Origin: Sphingomonas panni
GTDB lineage: Bacteria > Pseudomonadota > Alphaproteobacteria > Sphingomonadales > Sphingomonadaceae
Direction of reading: 5' to 3'
Assembly: GCF_022664435.1 (NCBI RefSeq)
Contig: NZ_JAKREU010000004.1
Location: 186,001-250,000 of the forward strand
Length of the DNA: 64,000 nt
The notes beneath the pieces were generated by a model, which was not told the DNA's origin, did no database searches, and saw only the letters and a list, made by a program, of their open reading frames with translations. Position numbers and translations under genes: made by a program. Shown here in pieces: positions 28,214 through 36,556 of this stretch; position 1 is the first letter of the stretch; each line of letters opens with the position of its first letter.

Positions 28214-28756
28214 ATGCGATTTGGAATGGGATATGCATCATGGACCGGCGGACCGGGTTCGGGCGGTCGCGGTGGTCGCCATGGCGGGGGGCCGCGCGGC
28301 CGGGTGCTGGGCGGCGACGAACTGAAGCTGGTGCTGCTGGCCCTGATCGCCGAAGCGCCGCGCCACGGTTACGACCTGATCCGTGCAGTCGAGGCGAAGA
28401 CCGGCGGTGCCTATGCGCCCAGCCCCGGCGTCGTCTATCCGACGCTGACGCTGCTGACCGACATGGGGTTGATCAAGGAGCAGGCGAGCGAAGGCACGCG
28501 CAAGCTCTTCGCCGTGACCGAAGCGGGCACTGCGCAGCTGGCGCAGGATGCCGAACAGGTAAGCGACCTGTTCGCGCGGCTGGCGGCACTGGGCGAACAT
28601 CGCGCCCGGACCGATGCCGGTCCGATCCACCGCGCCCGCGCTAACTTGCGCGCCGCGCTCCACCACCGGCTTGCCGGGCCGGACGTCGAACCCGACACCC
28701 TCCACGCCATCGCCGCGATCCTAGATGAAGCCGCCCAGAAGGTAGAACGTCTATGA
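28214..28756 (+). CDS. PadR family transcriptional regulator, YqjI-like
   Basis: A 180-aa regulator. The N-terminus is Gly/Arg/His-rich (GGRGGRHGGGPRGR, about residues 15-28), as in the nickel/iron-responsive PadR protein YqjI. The winged-helix DNA-binding domain is LKLVLLALIAEAPRHGYDLI and SPGVVYPTLTLLTDMGLI. The C-terminal helical part carries AQDAEQVSDLFARLA. I chose the ATG at 28214 because GGAG lies 7 bases before it; the ATG at 28208 is too close. It overlaps the next gene (ATGA). Confidence 0.88.
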   Translation: MRFGMGYASWTGGPGSGGRGGRHGGGPRGRVLGGDELKLVLLALIAEAPRHGYDLIRAVEAKTGGAYAPSPGVVYPTLTLLTDMGLIKEQASEGTRKLFAVTEAGTAQLAQDAEQVSDLFARLAALGEHRARTDAGPIHRARANLRAALHHRLAGPDVEPDTLHAIAAILDEAAQKVERL

Positions 28757-29070
28757 GCGATTTCACGAGCAATGCCGCGGTGCCGACCGCCAACGCCAGC
28801 CGCTATCTCCAGCAACTGTGCAAGCACTGGCAGCACAATCTGACCGTCGAGTTCGACGCCGACCATGGCACGGTCGTCTTTCCGCGCGACGGGCGCGGTG
28901 CCAGCCATCCCGGCGATGCGCTGGTTACGTTCGATGCGGCGGGGGAAGCGCTCAACGTACGGATCGACGCCACGTCCGCCGAACAGCTCGACGGGCTGAA
29001 AGGTGCAGTCGCGCGGCACCTCGACCGGTTTGCGTTTCGCGAGGCACCGCTGACGTTCGACTGGCAATGA
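28753..29070 (+). CDS. DUF2218 family protein
   Basis: A 105-aa protein matching DUF2218, a small domain often encoded with or fused to siderophore-interacting (ViuB/YqjH-like) ferric reductases. Recognisable features are ASRYLQQLCKHWQHNLTVEF near the N-terminus, then a mid-region VVFPRDGRG, and the C-terminal HLDRFAFREAPLTFDWQ. No Cys/His cluster indicates a metal site by itself. It is translationally coupled to the YqjI-like regulator, which suggests a role in iron or nickel handling. The reductase itself is not in the window. Confidence 0.85.
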   Translation: MSDFTSNAAVPTANASRYLQQLCKHWQHNLTVEFDADHGTVVFPRDGRGASHPGDALVTFDAAGEALNVRIDATSAEQLDGLKGAVARHLDRFAFREAPLTFDWQ

Positions 29071-29101
29071 TCCGTCCGAGGGTGTCGTGCGTTCGGCTGA
29101 C

Positions 29102-29368
29102 ATGACCGATACGATCGAGACCCTGCGCGCCCAGATGGAGGCCGCCGCTGCGGCGATGGACTTCGAAACCGCATCGCGACTGCGCGACCGGATCAACCTG
29201 TTGCGCGGCGGTGCGGAGCCGGACGCGGCACAGGCGGCGGATACCGGCGGGCTGACCCGGCAGCGGCCGGGCGCGATGGGGCTTGGCACCAGCCGGCAGC
29301 GCGTCGAACCGCCGCCCGGCTGGACCCCGCCCAGGAAACCCGATCTGATGGTCACGCGCAAACGCTGA
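29102..29368 (+). CDS. UvrB/UvrC (UVR) motif-containing small protein
   Basis: An 88-aa protein. The N-terminal half is a UVR motif helical hairpin (LRAQMEAAAAAMDFETASRL then RDRINLLRGG), as in the UvrB-UvrC interaction domain. The C-terminal part is a basic, proline-rich tail (GMGLGTSRQRVEPPPGWTPP-like) that recurs in such stand-alone proteins. The function is not known; UVR motifs usually mediate protein contacts. The ATG at 29102 was chosen over one 15 bases upstream because it starts the motif directly. Confidence 0.75.
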   Translation: MTDTIETLRAQMEAAAAAMDFETASRLRDRINLLRGGAEPDAAQAADTGGLTRQRPGAMGLGTSRQRVEPPPGWTPPRKPDLMVTRKR

Positions 29369-29432
29369 TATCGCGATATTTTCGCGGCCGGCGAACCGGA
29401 TGGCGCGCGCGGTGTTTCACCTTCCATGAAGC

Positions 29433-29450
29433 GATATGTTGTAACTTCGC
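29433..29450. promoter_or_regulatory. Candidate Zur box upstream of MerC-like/zur operon
   Basis: GATATGTTGTAACTTCGC shares about 14 of 18 positions with the dyad GATATGTTATAACATATC used by proteobacterial Zur regulators. The left half is near perfect and the right half is degraded. It lies directly upstream of the MerC-like gene and two genes before zur. Confidence 0.5.
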
Positions 29451-29467
29451 GCGAAACCGGGCATAGG

Positions 29468-29854
29468 ATGGCGATGCGCAGTACCGCCGCCCGTTCCTGG
29501 TTGCATGAAGGCCGACTCGACCGCGCCGGGATCATCCTGTCCGGGCTGTGCGCGGTGCATTGCGTCACGACGATTGCGGTGATGGCGCTGCTGGCATCGG
29601 TCGGCGGCACGTTACTGCATCCCGCGATCCACGAGATCGGCCTGGGGCTGGCCGTACTGCTGGGCATCGTTGCTCTAGGGGCGGGGTATCTGCGCCATGG
29701 CCGCAAGCTGCCGACGCTGATCGGCGGGGCCGGCCTCGCTATCATGGCGCTGGCGCTGACCCTGCCACATGGCGTGCCGGAGGCGATCGCGACGCTCAGC
29801 GGTGTCGGATTGCTGGCGTTCGGTCATCACCTGAACCGCCGGGCGGGTTGCTGA
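29468..29854 (+). CDS. MerC-domain small membrane protein
   Basis: A 128-aa inner-membrane protein of the MerC type. The hallmark is RAGIILSGLCAVHCVTTIAV, with the cysteine pair CAVHC inside the first membrane helix, followed by three more hydrophobic segments (IHEIGLGLAVLLGIVALGAG and two further). MerC proteins bind metal via this pair, classically Hg(II); in Zur-linked loci they are suspected to handle zinc. The start was placed at 29468 (AGG ribosome binding site) because the ATG at 29426 lies before the Zur-like box. It is followed by zur after 40 bases. Confidence 0.75.
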   Translation: MAMRSTAARSWLHEGRLDRAGIILSGLCAVHCVTTIAVMALLASVGGTLLHPAIHEIGLGLAVLLGIVALGAGYLRHGRKLPTLIGGAGLAIMALALTLPHGVPEAIATLSGVGLLAFGHHLNRRAGC

Positions 29855-29894
29855 CCGGCTTGCCGCTGGGCCGTGCTGCGCTTATCTCGCTGAC

Positions 29895-30356
29895 ATGCCG
29901 CACGAACATCACGAACATCACGGGGCCGCCTGGAACAAGGCGGCCGAAGCCGCGCTGATCCGCGCCGGCGAACAATGGACCGCGATGCGCGCCAGCATCT
30001 TCGACGTGCTGGCATCGTTCGACAAACCCGCTTCCGCCTATGACATCGCGGATGCCGTGTCGAAGGCGCAGGGGCGTCGGGTCGCGCCCAACAGCGTCTA
30101 TCGCATCCTCGACCTGTTCGTGAACGCGAACCTCGCCCGGCGGGTCGAGAGCGCCAACGCCTATCTGGCGAACACCCATCCCGATTGCGTGCATGACTGC
30201 ATCTTCCTCGTCTGCGACAAATGCGGACAGACGACGCATATCGACGACGACAAGATCACCGGAACCGTGCGTGCCGCGGCGTCGGGGGCGGGGTTCAAGC
30301 CGGTGCGCCCAGTCATCGAAGTGCGCGGAACCTGTGCAGATTGTGCGCAGGATTGA
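29895..30356 (+). CDS. zur: Fur family zinc-responsive repressor (Zur-like)
   Basis: A 153-aa Fur-family metalloregulator. The N-terminus is histidine-rich (MPHEHHEHHGAAW). The winged-helix domain includes WTAMRASIFDVLASFDKPAS and RRVAPNSVYRILDLFVNANL. The metal/structural zinc region is HPDCVHDCIFLVCDKCGQ, with a second CxxC (CADC) at the C-terminus. The structural CxxC pair and genetic link to a MerC-type protein favour Zur over Fur or Irr. A Zur-like box precedes the operon, so autoregulation by zinc is likely. Confidence 0.85.
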   Translation: MPHEHHEHHGAAWNKAAEAALIRAGEQWTAMRASIFDVLASFDKPASAYDIADAVSKAQGRRVAPNSVYRILDLFVNANLARRVESANAYLANTHPDCVHDCIFLVCDKCGQTTHIDDDKITGTVRAAASGAGFKPVRPVIEVRGTCADCAQD

Positions 30357-30442
30357 ACCTGAACTGAACCATATGCAGGGTTTGTCGGTACTTGCGCGCG
30401 CCGGCAATCGACACTGGGTTCCGCCTGCGCTAGTCAGGCCCG

Positions 30443-32365
30443 ATGGCCGATCCACTTAGCACGCCGCTGCTCGACACCGTTCAGACGCCCGCCGACCTTC
30501 GCAAGCTCGCCCCGGGCGACCTGCGGCAACTCGCCGACGAACTGCGGCAGGAAACGATCAGCGCGGTCGGCACCACCGGCGGCCATCTGGGGTCGGGGTT
30601 GGGCGTCGTCGAACTGACCGTCGCGATCCACTATGTCTTCGACACGCCGTCCGACCGGCTGGTGTGGGACGTCGGCCACCAATGCTATCCGCACAAGATC
30701 CTGACCGGCCGCCGCGACCGTATCCGCACCCTGCGTCAGGGCGGCGGGCTGTCGGGTTTCACCAAGCGGTCGGAGAGCGAATACGACCCGTTCGGCGCGG
30801 CGCACAGTTCGACCTCGATCTCGGCGGCGCTGGGCTTTGCCGTCGCCAACAAGATCGCCGGCACGCCGGGCAAGGGTATCGCCGTGATCGGTGACGGCGC
30901 GATGTCGGCCGGCATGGCCTATGAGGCGATGAACAACGCCGAACAGGCCGGCAATCGCCTCGTCGTCATCCTCAACGACAACGACATGTCGATCGCGCCG
31001 CCGGTCGGAGGCCTGTCGGCCTATCTCTCGCGGATCGTGTCGAGCCGTGAATTCCTGGGGATTCGCGATGCGCTGAAGAAGCTGGCGCGCAAACTGCCGC
31101 GTCCGCTGCACACCGCCGCGCGCAAGACCGACGAATTCGCTCGCGGCATGGCGACCGGCGGAACGCTGTTCGAGGAACTGGGCTTCTATTATGTCGGCCC
31201 GATCGACGGTCACAATCTCGACCATCTGATCCCAGTCCTCGAAAATGTCCGCGACGCCGCCGAAGGTCCGATCCTGGTCCATGTCGTGACCAAGAAGGGC
31301 AAGGGCTATGCTCCGGCGGAGGCGGCGGCCGACAAATATCATGGCGTCCAGAAATTCGACGTCATCACTGGTACGCAGGTCAAGGCGCCCGCCGGCCCGC
31401 CGCAATATCAGAACGTGTTCGGCCATACGCTGAGCAAGCTGGCCGATAGCGACACCCGGCTCTGCGCGATCACTGCTGCGATGCCGTCGGGCACCGGGCT
31501 GGACCGTTTTGCCAAGGAACATGCCGACCGCTTCTTCGATGTCGGCATTGCCGAACAACATGCCGTCACCTTCGCCGCCGGCCTCGCCGCGCAGGGGATG
31601 CGGCCGTTCTGCGCAATCTATTCGACCTTCCTGCAACGCGCTTACGATCAGGTCGTGCACGACGTCTGTATCCAGAACCTGCCGGTCCGCTTCGCGATCG
31701 ACCGCGCCGGGCTGGTCGGTGCGGACGGCGCGACCCATGCCGGCAGCTTCGACGTGACCTATCTGGCCACGCTGCCGAACATGGTCGTCATGGCGGCGGC
31801 GGACGAGGCGGAGCTGGTCCACATGACCTATACCGCCGCCGAATATGACGCCGGGCCGATCGCGATCCGCTATCCGCGCGGCAATGGCGTCGGCGTCGCC
31901 CTGCCGGAGGTTCCGCAGAAGCTGGAGATCGGCAAGGGGCGCCTGGTCCGCGAAGGCAGCAAGATCGCGATCCTGTCGCTCGGCACCCGGCTGGAAGAAG
32001 CGCTGAAGGCCGCCGATGCGCTGGAGGCGAAGGGGCTGTCGACCACGGTCGCCGATCTGCGCTTCGCCAAGCCGCTCGACGAGGCACTGATCCGCCGCCT
32101 GCTGACGACGCATGAGGTCGCCGTGACCGTCGAGGAAGGCTCGGTCGGCGGCCTCGGCGCCCACGTCCTGACCTTCGCCAGCGATACCGGCCTGATCGAC
32201 GCCGGGCTGAAGCTGCGCACGATGCGTCTGCCCGATACGTTCCAGGATCAGGACAGCCCGCAGAAGCAATATGACGAAGCCGGCCTCAATGCGCCGCAGA
32301 TCGTCGATACGGTGTTGCAGGCGCTTCGCTGGAACGAGAGCGGAGCGACCGAAGTCCGCGCATGA
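30443..32365 (+). CDS. dxs: 1-deoxy-D-xylulose-5-phosphate synthase
   Basis: A 640-aa thiamine-diphosphate enzyme that joins pyruvate and glyceraldehyde 3-phosphate to give DXP, the first step of the MEP isoprenoid pathway and a precursor for carotenoids and quinones. Seen are the N-terminal [19 protein letters not shown] (about residues 46-64), the ThDP motif [20 protein letters not shown] (about 148-167) with its N ligand region, [19 protein letters not shown] and [16 protein letters not shown]. The full length is normal. It is coupled (ATGA) to a small membrane-anchored protein. Confidence 0.98.
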   Translation: MADPLSTPLLDTVQTPADLRKLAPGDLRQLADELRQETISAVGTTGGHLGSGLGVVELTVAIHYVFDTPSDRLVWDVGHQCYPHKILTGRRDRIRTLRQGGGLSGFTKRSESEYDPFGAAHSSTSISAALGFAVANKIAGTPGKGIAVIGDGAMSAGMAYEAMNNAEQAGNRLVVILNDNDMSIAPPVGGLSAYLSRIVSSREFLGIRDALKKLARKLPRPLHTAARKTDEFARGMATGGTLFEELGFYYVGPIDGHNLDHLIPVLENVRDAAEGPILVHVVTKKGKGYAPAEAAADKYHGVQKFDVITGTQVKAPAGPPQYQNVFGHTLSKLADSDTRLCAITAAMPSGTGLDRFAKEHADRFFDVGIAEQHAVTFAAGLAAQGMRPFCAIYSTFLQRAYDQVVHDVCIQNLPVRFAIDRAGLVGADGATHAGSFDVTYLATLPNMVVMAAADEAELVHMTYTAAEYDAGPIAIRYPRGNGVGVALPEVPQKLEIGKGRLVREGSKIAILSLGTRLEEALKAADALEAKGLSTTVADLRFAKPLDEALIRRLLTTHEVAVTVEEGSVGGLGAHVLTFASDTGLIDAGLKLRTMRLPDTFQDQDSPQKQYDEAGLNAPQIVDTVLQALRWNESGATEVRA

Positions 32366-32781
32366 CCGGCGGACAGAAGGCGGCGGCGATCATCGCGCTC
32401 GCGGTGGTCGCGCTTGCCTGGTTCAATTGGCGGATGTGGCGGCAATTCAGCGCCGCCAAGGCCTATCGCGCCGGTTGGAGCGAGGCGGATTTCGACGCGA
32501 TGGTGGCGGATAACGGCGTGTCGCCCGCCATCGCCGCACTGACCCGCGAACTGGTCGCGCCCTGTTACGGGCAGGGCGTCGTCCCGCATCCCGACGACGA
32601 CTTCGCCCGCTTTCTGATGATCGATGAGGAGGAAGCCGCCGATCTGGTCGAGACGGCTTGGGGCCGGCTGGAGCTGGTACCGCCAACCCCGGCCCATCCG
32701 GTCGACCTCCCGCCGATGAAGGATGTCCGCGACCTTGCGGTGTATCTGCAGTCGGTTGTCAGCCACCGCACGCTGGCGTAA
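32362..32781 (+). CDS. Small membrane-anchored protein of unknown function, coupled to dxs
   Basis: I do not recognise this 139-aa protein. It has one N-terminal membrane helix ([18 protein letters not shown], about residues 5-22), then a soluble acidic domain with [20 protein letters not shown] and a proline-rich stretch. It overlaps dxs by ATGA, so it is cotranscribed with it. Its helix followed by a positively charged MWRQF suggests an inner-membrane anchor with a cytoplasmic C-terminus. Confidence 0.7.
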   Translation: MTGGQKAAAIIALAVVALAWFNWRMWRQFSAAKAYRAGWSEADFDAMVADNGVSPAIAALTRELVAPCYGQGVVPHPDDDFARFLMIDEEEAADLVETAWGRLELVPPTPAHPVDLPPMKDVRDLAVYLQSVVSHRTLA

Positions 32782-32805
32782 TTTGCGCGGCGAAGGAGAA
32801 GCGTG

Positions 32806-33021
32806 GTGAAGGTCGAAAAGATCGGTGACCAGCTCGCTATCGTCATCCCGCAGGATGTGGCCGAAACCCTCGGTTTGCATGAAGGGGATAGCGTCGAAGT
32901 GCGGCGGCGTAGCGATCCTGCGCCAATGACCCGTACGGAAGCGATTGCCGCGATCCGCGCTTTGGCACGTCCACTTCCGCCCGGATACAAATTCGAGCGC
33001 GAGGAGGCGAACGCGCGTTGA
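32806..33021 (+). CDS. AbrB/MazE-like antitoxin (SpoVT-AbrB fold)
   Basis: A 71-aa swapped-hairpin DNA-binding protein: KVEKIGDQLAIVIPQDVAET and GLHEGDSVEVRRRSDP (about residues 1-40), then a disordered toxin-binding tail ending EREEANAR. This layout is that of a MazE/VapB-type antitoxin. I placed the GTG start at 32806, 7 bases after a GGAG; a GTG at 32803 adds one residue. The adjacent PIN toxin overlaps its stop. Confidence 0.85.
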   Translation: MKVEKIGDQLAIVIPQDVAETLGLHEGDSVEVRRRSDPAPMTRTEAIAAIRALARPLPPGYKFEREEANAR

Positions 33022-33416
33022 GCGTCGCGTTCTTCGACACGAACATTCTCATCTATGCGCTGGGCGTGGATGACAAGGCGATACGCGCGCAGTCGCTTTT
33101 GGCGGACGGCGGTTTCATCAGCGTGCAGTCGCTCAACGAGTTTGCGACCGTTACCCGGCGCAAGCTGCGCTACGATTGGCCGGCACTCCACGAAGCGCTT
33201 GCTGCGTTGCGCGTCCTGTGTCCGCACATCGTTCCGCTAACCGACGCCATCCACCGCGACGGGCTGCGCATTGCGGAGCGCTACCGCCTGTCGATCTATG
33301 ACAGCATGATCGTTGCCGCCGCGCTTTCGGCCGGCTGCGATCGGCTATGGAGCGAGGACCTCCATCACGGACTGGTCATCGACGCCCGGCTGGAGGTCGC
33401 CAACCCGTTCCGCTGA
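33018..33416 (+). CDS. PIN-domain toxin (VapC-like ribonuclease)
   Basis: A 132-aa PIN domain. The first acidic residue lies in FFDTNILIYAL (D at about residue 7), followed by SLNEFATVTRRKL with E near 42 and the cluster YDSMIVAAALSAGCDRLWSEDL with D at about 94 and 115. These are the expected catalytic acids of a Mg-dependent RNase. The start is TTG at 33018, overlapping the antitoxin stop (TTGA). It is converging with the next gene, with no gap. Confidence 0.9.
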   Translation: MSVAFFDTNILIYALGVDDKAIRAQSLLADGGFISVQSLNEFATVTRRKLRYDWPALHEALAALRVLCPHIVPLTDAIHRDGLRIAERYRLSIYDSMIVAAALSAGCDRLWSEDLHHGLVIDARLEVANPFR

Positions 33417-34085
33417 CTAGCGCAGGAACTGCCCCTGCGCCGCGTCCGTAGCGTTCACCGCCAGCACCGATCGCGCTTCGGACGGCGGGCGGACATGGCC
33501 ATGGCCGTCGCCCGACGCCGCGATCACCCGGTCGAGCAGTTCCTGCCCTTCCTCCCACCAGCCGATGCCGCTGGCGGCATTGAGATGCCCCTGCGTGCCG
33601 GCATCGACGAAGTGACTGCCCCAATCGACCGCCATCGAATGCGCGCGTTCGATCGACACCCACGGATCGTCGGTCGACGCGACGACCAGCGAGGGGAAGG
33701 GCAGGGCGAAGCGCGGCGTGGGGGCGAAGCCCTGCAACTCGGCGGGTGCGCCGGGGCGATCGACATCCGCCGGCGCGACGAGCAGCGCACCCGCCACCGG
33801 CCAGCCATAGGGCTGCCCCGACAGCTGCGCCCACCATGCGACGGCAAGGCAGCCGAGCGAATGCGCCGCCAGCACCACCGGTGCCTGTGCCTGCCGGATC
33901 GCCTGGTCGAGCTTCGTCACCCATGCATTGCGCAAGGGTCGGGACCACAGGCCCAGTTCGACCCGCGCGGTGTCGGGACGCGATTGCTCCCACAGCGTCT
34001 GCCAGTGCGACGGGCCGGAACCGTTCAGGCCGGGCACGGTCAACACCGTGGGCAGGCCATTCTGGGGTGTCGAAAACTGTGCCAT
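33417..34085 (-). CDS. RBBP9/YdeN-like alpha/beta hydrolase
   Basis: A 222-aa serine hydrolase. The N-terminus TVLTVPGLNGSGPSHWQTLW is typical of the RBBP9/YdeN family. The nucleophile elbow is AAHSLGCLAV (Ser near residue 88), with the acid in ASTDDPWVS and the histidine in QGHLNAASGIGWWEEG. The substrate is not known. I chose the ATG at 34085 because AGGAG lies 8 bases before it; an ATG at 34103 would add 6 residues. Its stop abuts that of the PIN toxin, and it is divergent from tlyA. Confidence 0.82.
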   Translation of the reverse strand: MAQFSTPQNGLPTVLTVPGLNGSGPSHWQTLWEQSRPDTARVELGLWSRPLRNAWVTKLDQAIRQAQAPVVLAAHSLGCLAVAWWAQLSGQPYGWPVAGALLVAPADVDRPGAPAELQGFAPTPRFALPFPSLVVASTDDPWVSIERAHSMAVDWGSHFVDAGTQGHLNAASGIGWWEEGQELLDRVIAASGDGHGHVRPPSEARSVLAVNATDAAQGQFLR

Positions 34086-34264
34086 CGTCACGCTCCTGCT
34101 CATGGGTGTTCAACGGGTCGGAAGCCGCTGGCCAGGCTCAGGGACAGGGATCGGGTCCAGGCGGCTTCCTGCGACCAATCTATTCCTACTTAAAAGATAG
34201 GCAATAGCCAATCGACCAGTCGATCAAGGGTTGCGACTGGTCGAAAGCCGCGCCATGCGGGGCC

Positions 34265-35053
34265 ATGGCAAAGCAACGTGCGGACCAGATGCTCGTCGAT
34301 CGCGGCCTGGCCGAAAGCCGGACGCGGGCACAGGCGCTCATCATGGCGGGACTGGTGTTCGTCGGCGATCGCAAGGTCGATAAGCCGGGGCAGCAGCTCG
34401 CACCCGATGCCGCGCTCGACGTGCGCGGGCGCGATCATCCCTGGGTATCGCGCGGCGGGATCAAGCTGGCGCATGGCCTCGACCATTTCGGCTGGGACGT
34501 GCGCGATATGGTGGCGATCGACGTCGGGTCGTCGACTGGCGGCTTTACCGACGTGTTGCTGACGCGCGGCGCGGCCCGTGTCTATGCGGTCGACAGCGGT
34601 ACCAACCAGCTCGCGTGGAAACTGCGGCAGGACCCGCGCGTCATCGTCCACGAACAACTCAGCGCCCGCCTGCTGACCGAAGCCCATATTCCCGAGCCGA
34701 TCGATCTGGTGGTGTGCGACGCCAGCTTCATCGCGCTGGCCAAGGTGCTGGCAGTGCCGTTGACCTTCGTGAAGCCCGGCGGGCGGTTGCTCGCGCTCAT
34801 CAAGCCGCAGTTCGAGGCGGGGCGCGAGGAAGTGGGCAAGGGCGGCGTGGTGCGCGATGCCGCGGTCCATACGCGCGTATGTAAAGACGTGGCCGACTGG
34901 CTCACCGGCCTCGGCTGGCGGGTCGAGGGGGTCGATCCCAGCCCGATTACCGGGCCGGAGGGCAATATCGAGTTCCTGATCGGTGCCCACGCACCGGAAT
35001 CGAGCGGTTTGGCTTGCAATGATGCACTGCACACAGCAAGCAATGCGCCCTGA
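34265..35053 (+). CDS. tlyA: TlyA family rRNA methyltransferase (S4 + FtsJ)
   Basis: A 262-aa protein. The N-terminal S4 RNA-binding domain is RADQMLVDRGLAESRTRAQA and GLVFVGDRKVDKP (about residues 5-45). The Rossmann methyltransferase has motif I AIDVGSSTGGFTDVLL (about residues 86-101) and ALIKPQFEAGREEVGKGGVV. TlyA methylates 2'-O positions of 16S/23S rRNA (C1409/C1920). The length is normal. The start is after a short gap with an AT-rich promoter-like region. Confidence 0.92.
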   Translation: MAKQRADQMLVDRGLAESRTRAQALIMAGLVFVGDRKVDKPGQQLAPDAALDVRGRDHPWVSRGGIKLAHGLDHFGWDVRDMVAIDVGSSTGGFTDVLLTRGAARVYAVDSGTNQLAWKLRQDPRVIVHEQLSARLLTEAHIPEPIDLVVCDASFIALAKVLAVPLTFVKPGGRLLALIKPQFEAGREEVGKGGVVRDAAVHTRVCKDVADWLTGLGWRVEGVDPSPITGPEGNIEFLIGAHAPESSGLACNDALHTASNAP

Positions 35054-35092
35054 ACGGTGGCGCAACGGGCGCTGTCGGGGCTGGGGTGCGGG

Positions 35093-35647
35093 ATGAACGA
35101 GATCGCGTCGAAGTGGCAGTTGCGATCAGGATTTCTGCGGCGTGCAGTGGTGTGCGTGCCGTTAATCCTACTGCTGGGATTTACGTCGGGACAGCTGGTC
35201 GTCGCTGGGGATGCGAACGGCTGGTACCGGTTGCTGGACCTGCCGGCGATCCGCCCGCCCAACTGGGCGTTCCCGGTCGTCTGGACGATCCTCTACGTCC
35301 TGCTGGGTGTCGCGCTGGCGGTGGTGTTGAATGCGCGTGGTGCGCGGGGGCGGGGGATCGCCGTCGCGCTGTTCGTCGTGCAGCTGGCGATGAACCTCGT
35401 CTGGTCGCCGCTGTTCTTCGGCGCGCATCAGGTGACGCTGGCGCTCTATCTGATCGTCGCGCTGTTCCTGACCGCGCTGGCCACGACCTTCGCCTTCGAC
35501 CGCATCCGGCCGCTCGCCGCGTGGCTGCTGGTGCCCTATCTGGTGTGGCTGGTGATCGCCTCGGCGCTCAACTGGCAGATCGACCGGCGCAACCCGAATG
35601 CGGAAGCCCTTGTGCCGCCGGCCCATTCCACCCAAATCACGCTTTAG
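35093..35647 (+). CDS. TspO/MBR family membrane protein
   Basis: A 184-aa protein with five membrane segments typical of the tryptophan-rich sensory protein TspO. The signature PPNWAFPVVWTILYVLLGVA (about residues 54-73) and the fourth-helix motif MNLVWSPLFFGAHQVTLAL are both present. In alphaproteobacteria TspO binds tetrapyrroles and modulates carotenoid or stress responses. I chose the ATG at 35093 (MNEIASKWQL) rather than the longer frame from 35057; it lies about 40 bases after tlyA. Confidence 0.88.
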   Translation: MNEIASKWQLRSGFLRRAVVCVPLILLLGFTSGQLVVAGDANGWYRLLDLPAIRPPNWAFPVVWTILYVLLGVALAVVLNARGARGRGIAVALFVVQLAMNLVWSPLFFGAHQVTLALYLIVALFLTALATTFAFDRIRPLAAWLLVPYLVWLVIASALNWQIDRRNPNAEALVPPAHSTQITL

Positions 35648-35693
35648 AATCGGGTCGGCGCGACGGTCGCGCGGCCAACCGGAAGGATTTCCC

Positions 35694-35990
35694 ATGCAGT
35701 CCGACAACCGCCTGTTCGACGATTTCGCCAAGTTCGTGAACGGGGCCGCCGGCACCCTCGCCGGCATGGCCCGCGAGGGCGAGGCTGCGGCGCGCGAGCG
35801 GGCCAAGACCTTCCTCGGCGGGATGGACTTCGTCAGCCGCGACGAATTCGAAGTGGTGAAGGCGATGGCCGTCGCCGCACGCGACGAGGCCGACGCCCTG
35901 CGCGCGCGCCTCGATGCGCTGGAGGGCAAGGCCGTGACGACCGCCGCGCCGCCGATCGACAGCACCGGCGCGGGCGAAGGCGCGCTCTGA
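35694..35990 (+). CDS. Accessory factor UbiK-like protein (BMFP domain)
   Basis: A 98-aa protein of the UbiK/YqiC type. The N-terminus DNRLFDDFAKFVNGAAGTLA and the helical hairpin FVSRDEFEVVKAMAVAARDE with LRARLDALEG match the BMFP family, which helps UbiJ-type ubiquinone biosynthesis at the membrane. A good GGAAGGA ribosome binding site 6 bases before the ATG at 35694 fixes the start; the upstream open frame is not used. The tail beyond residue 85 is Ala-rich and variable. Confidence 0.85.
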   Translation: MQSDNRLFDDFAKFVNGAAGTLAGMAREGEAAARERAKTFLGGMDFVSRDEFEVVKAMAVAARDEADALRARLDALEGKAVTTAAPPIDSTGAGEGAL

Positions 35991-36055
35991 TCCGACGCCC
36001 GTGTCCTGCGCCGCGATGCGTGACGTAGGGCACGCAAGCGGCTACAGCACTGGGG

Positions 36056-36556
36056 ATGATGTTGGACGAAGTGGAAGAGGACGGCGACGACGCCGTGCCG
36101 ATCGATACGCTGGAGCGCTATTTCGCGGCGCACGGCTGGAAGCATGAGCGCGACGGCGACGAGATCGTCGCGCATGTGAAGGGAAGCTGGACCGAGTTCG
36201 AACTGCGCGCGATCTGGCGCGGCGAGGACGGCGTACTGCAATTCCTGGCGCTGCCCGACGTCCGCGTCGCCGACGAACGGCGCGCGGCGATCTACGAAAC
36301 CATCGGTCTCATCAACGAACAGCTGTGGATCGGCCATTTCGAACTGTGGTCGTCGAGCGGCATCCTGCTCTATCGCCATGCCGCGATGCTGCCGGAAGAG
36401 CCTGTGCTGACGATCGATCAGGCCGAGATGATGATCGATGCCGCGATCGACGAATGCGAGCGCTTCTACCCGGTGTTCCAGTTCGTGTTGTGGGGCGGCA
36501 AAAGCCCCAAGGAAGCGATCGCCGCCTCCATGATCGAGACGCAGGGCGAGGCATGA
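36056..36556 (+). CDS. YbjN domain-containing protein
   Basis: A 166-aa protein. The YbjN-like fold appears as ERYFAAHGWKHERDGDEIVA and FELRAIWRGEDGVLQFLALP, then IYETIGLINEQLWIGHFELW and DAAIDECERFYPVFQFVLWG (about residues 27-150). YbjN domains are structurally like type III secretion chaperones; their function is not fixed. The ATG at 36056 or 36059 is possible. It is coupled by ATGA to proC, so the two are on one transcript. Confidence 0.85.
   Translation: MMLDEVEEDGDDAVPIDTLERYFAAHGWKHERDGDEIVAHVKGSWTEFELRAIWRGEDGVLQFLALPDVRVADERRAAIYETIGLINEQLWIGHFELWSSSGILLYRHAAMLPEEPVLTIDQAEMMIDAAIDECERFYPVFQFVLWGGKSPKEAIAASMIETQGEA

Noticed and set aside
29426..29467. The ATG at 29426 as start of the MerC-like protein
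   Set aside because: The candidate Zur box starts 7 bases later, which would place the operator inside the coding region; the ATG at 29468 has a better ribosome binding site.
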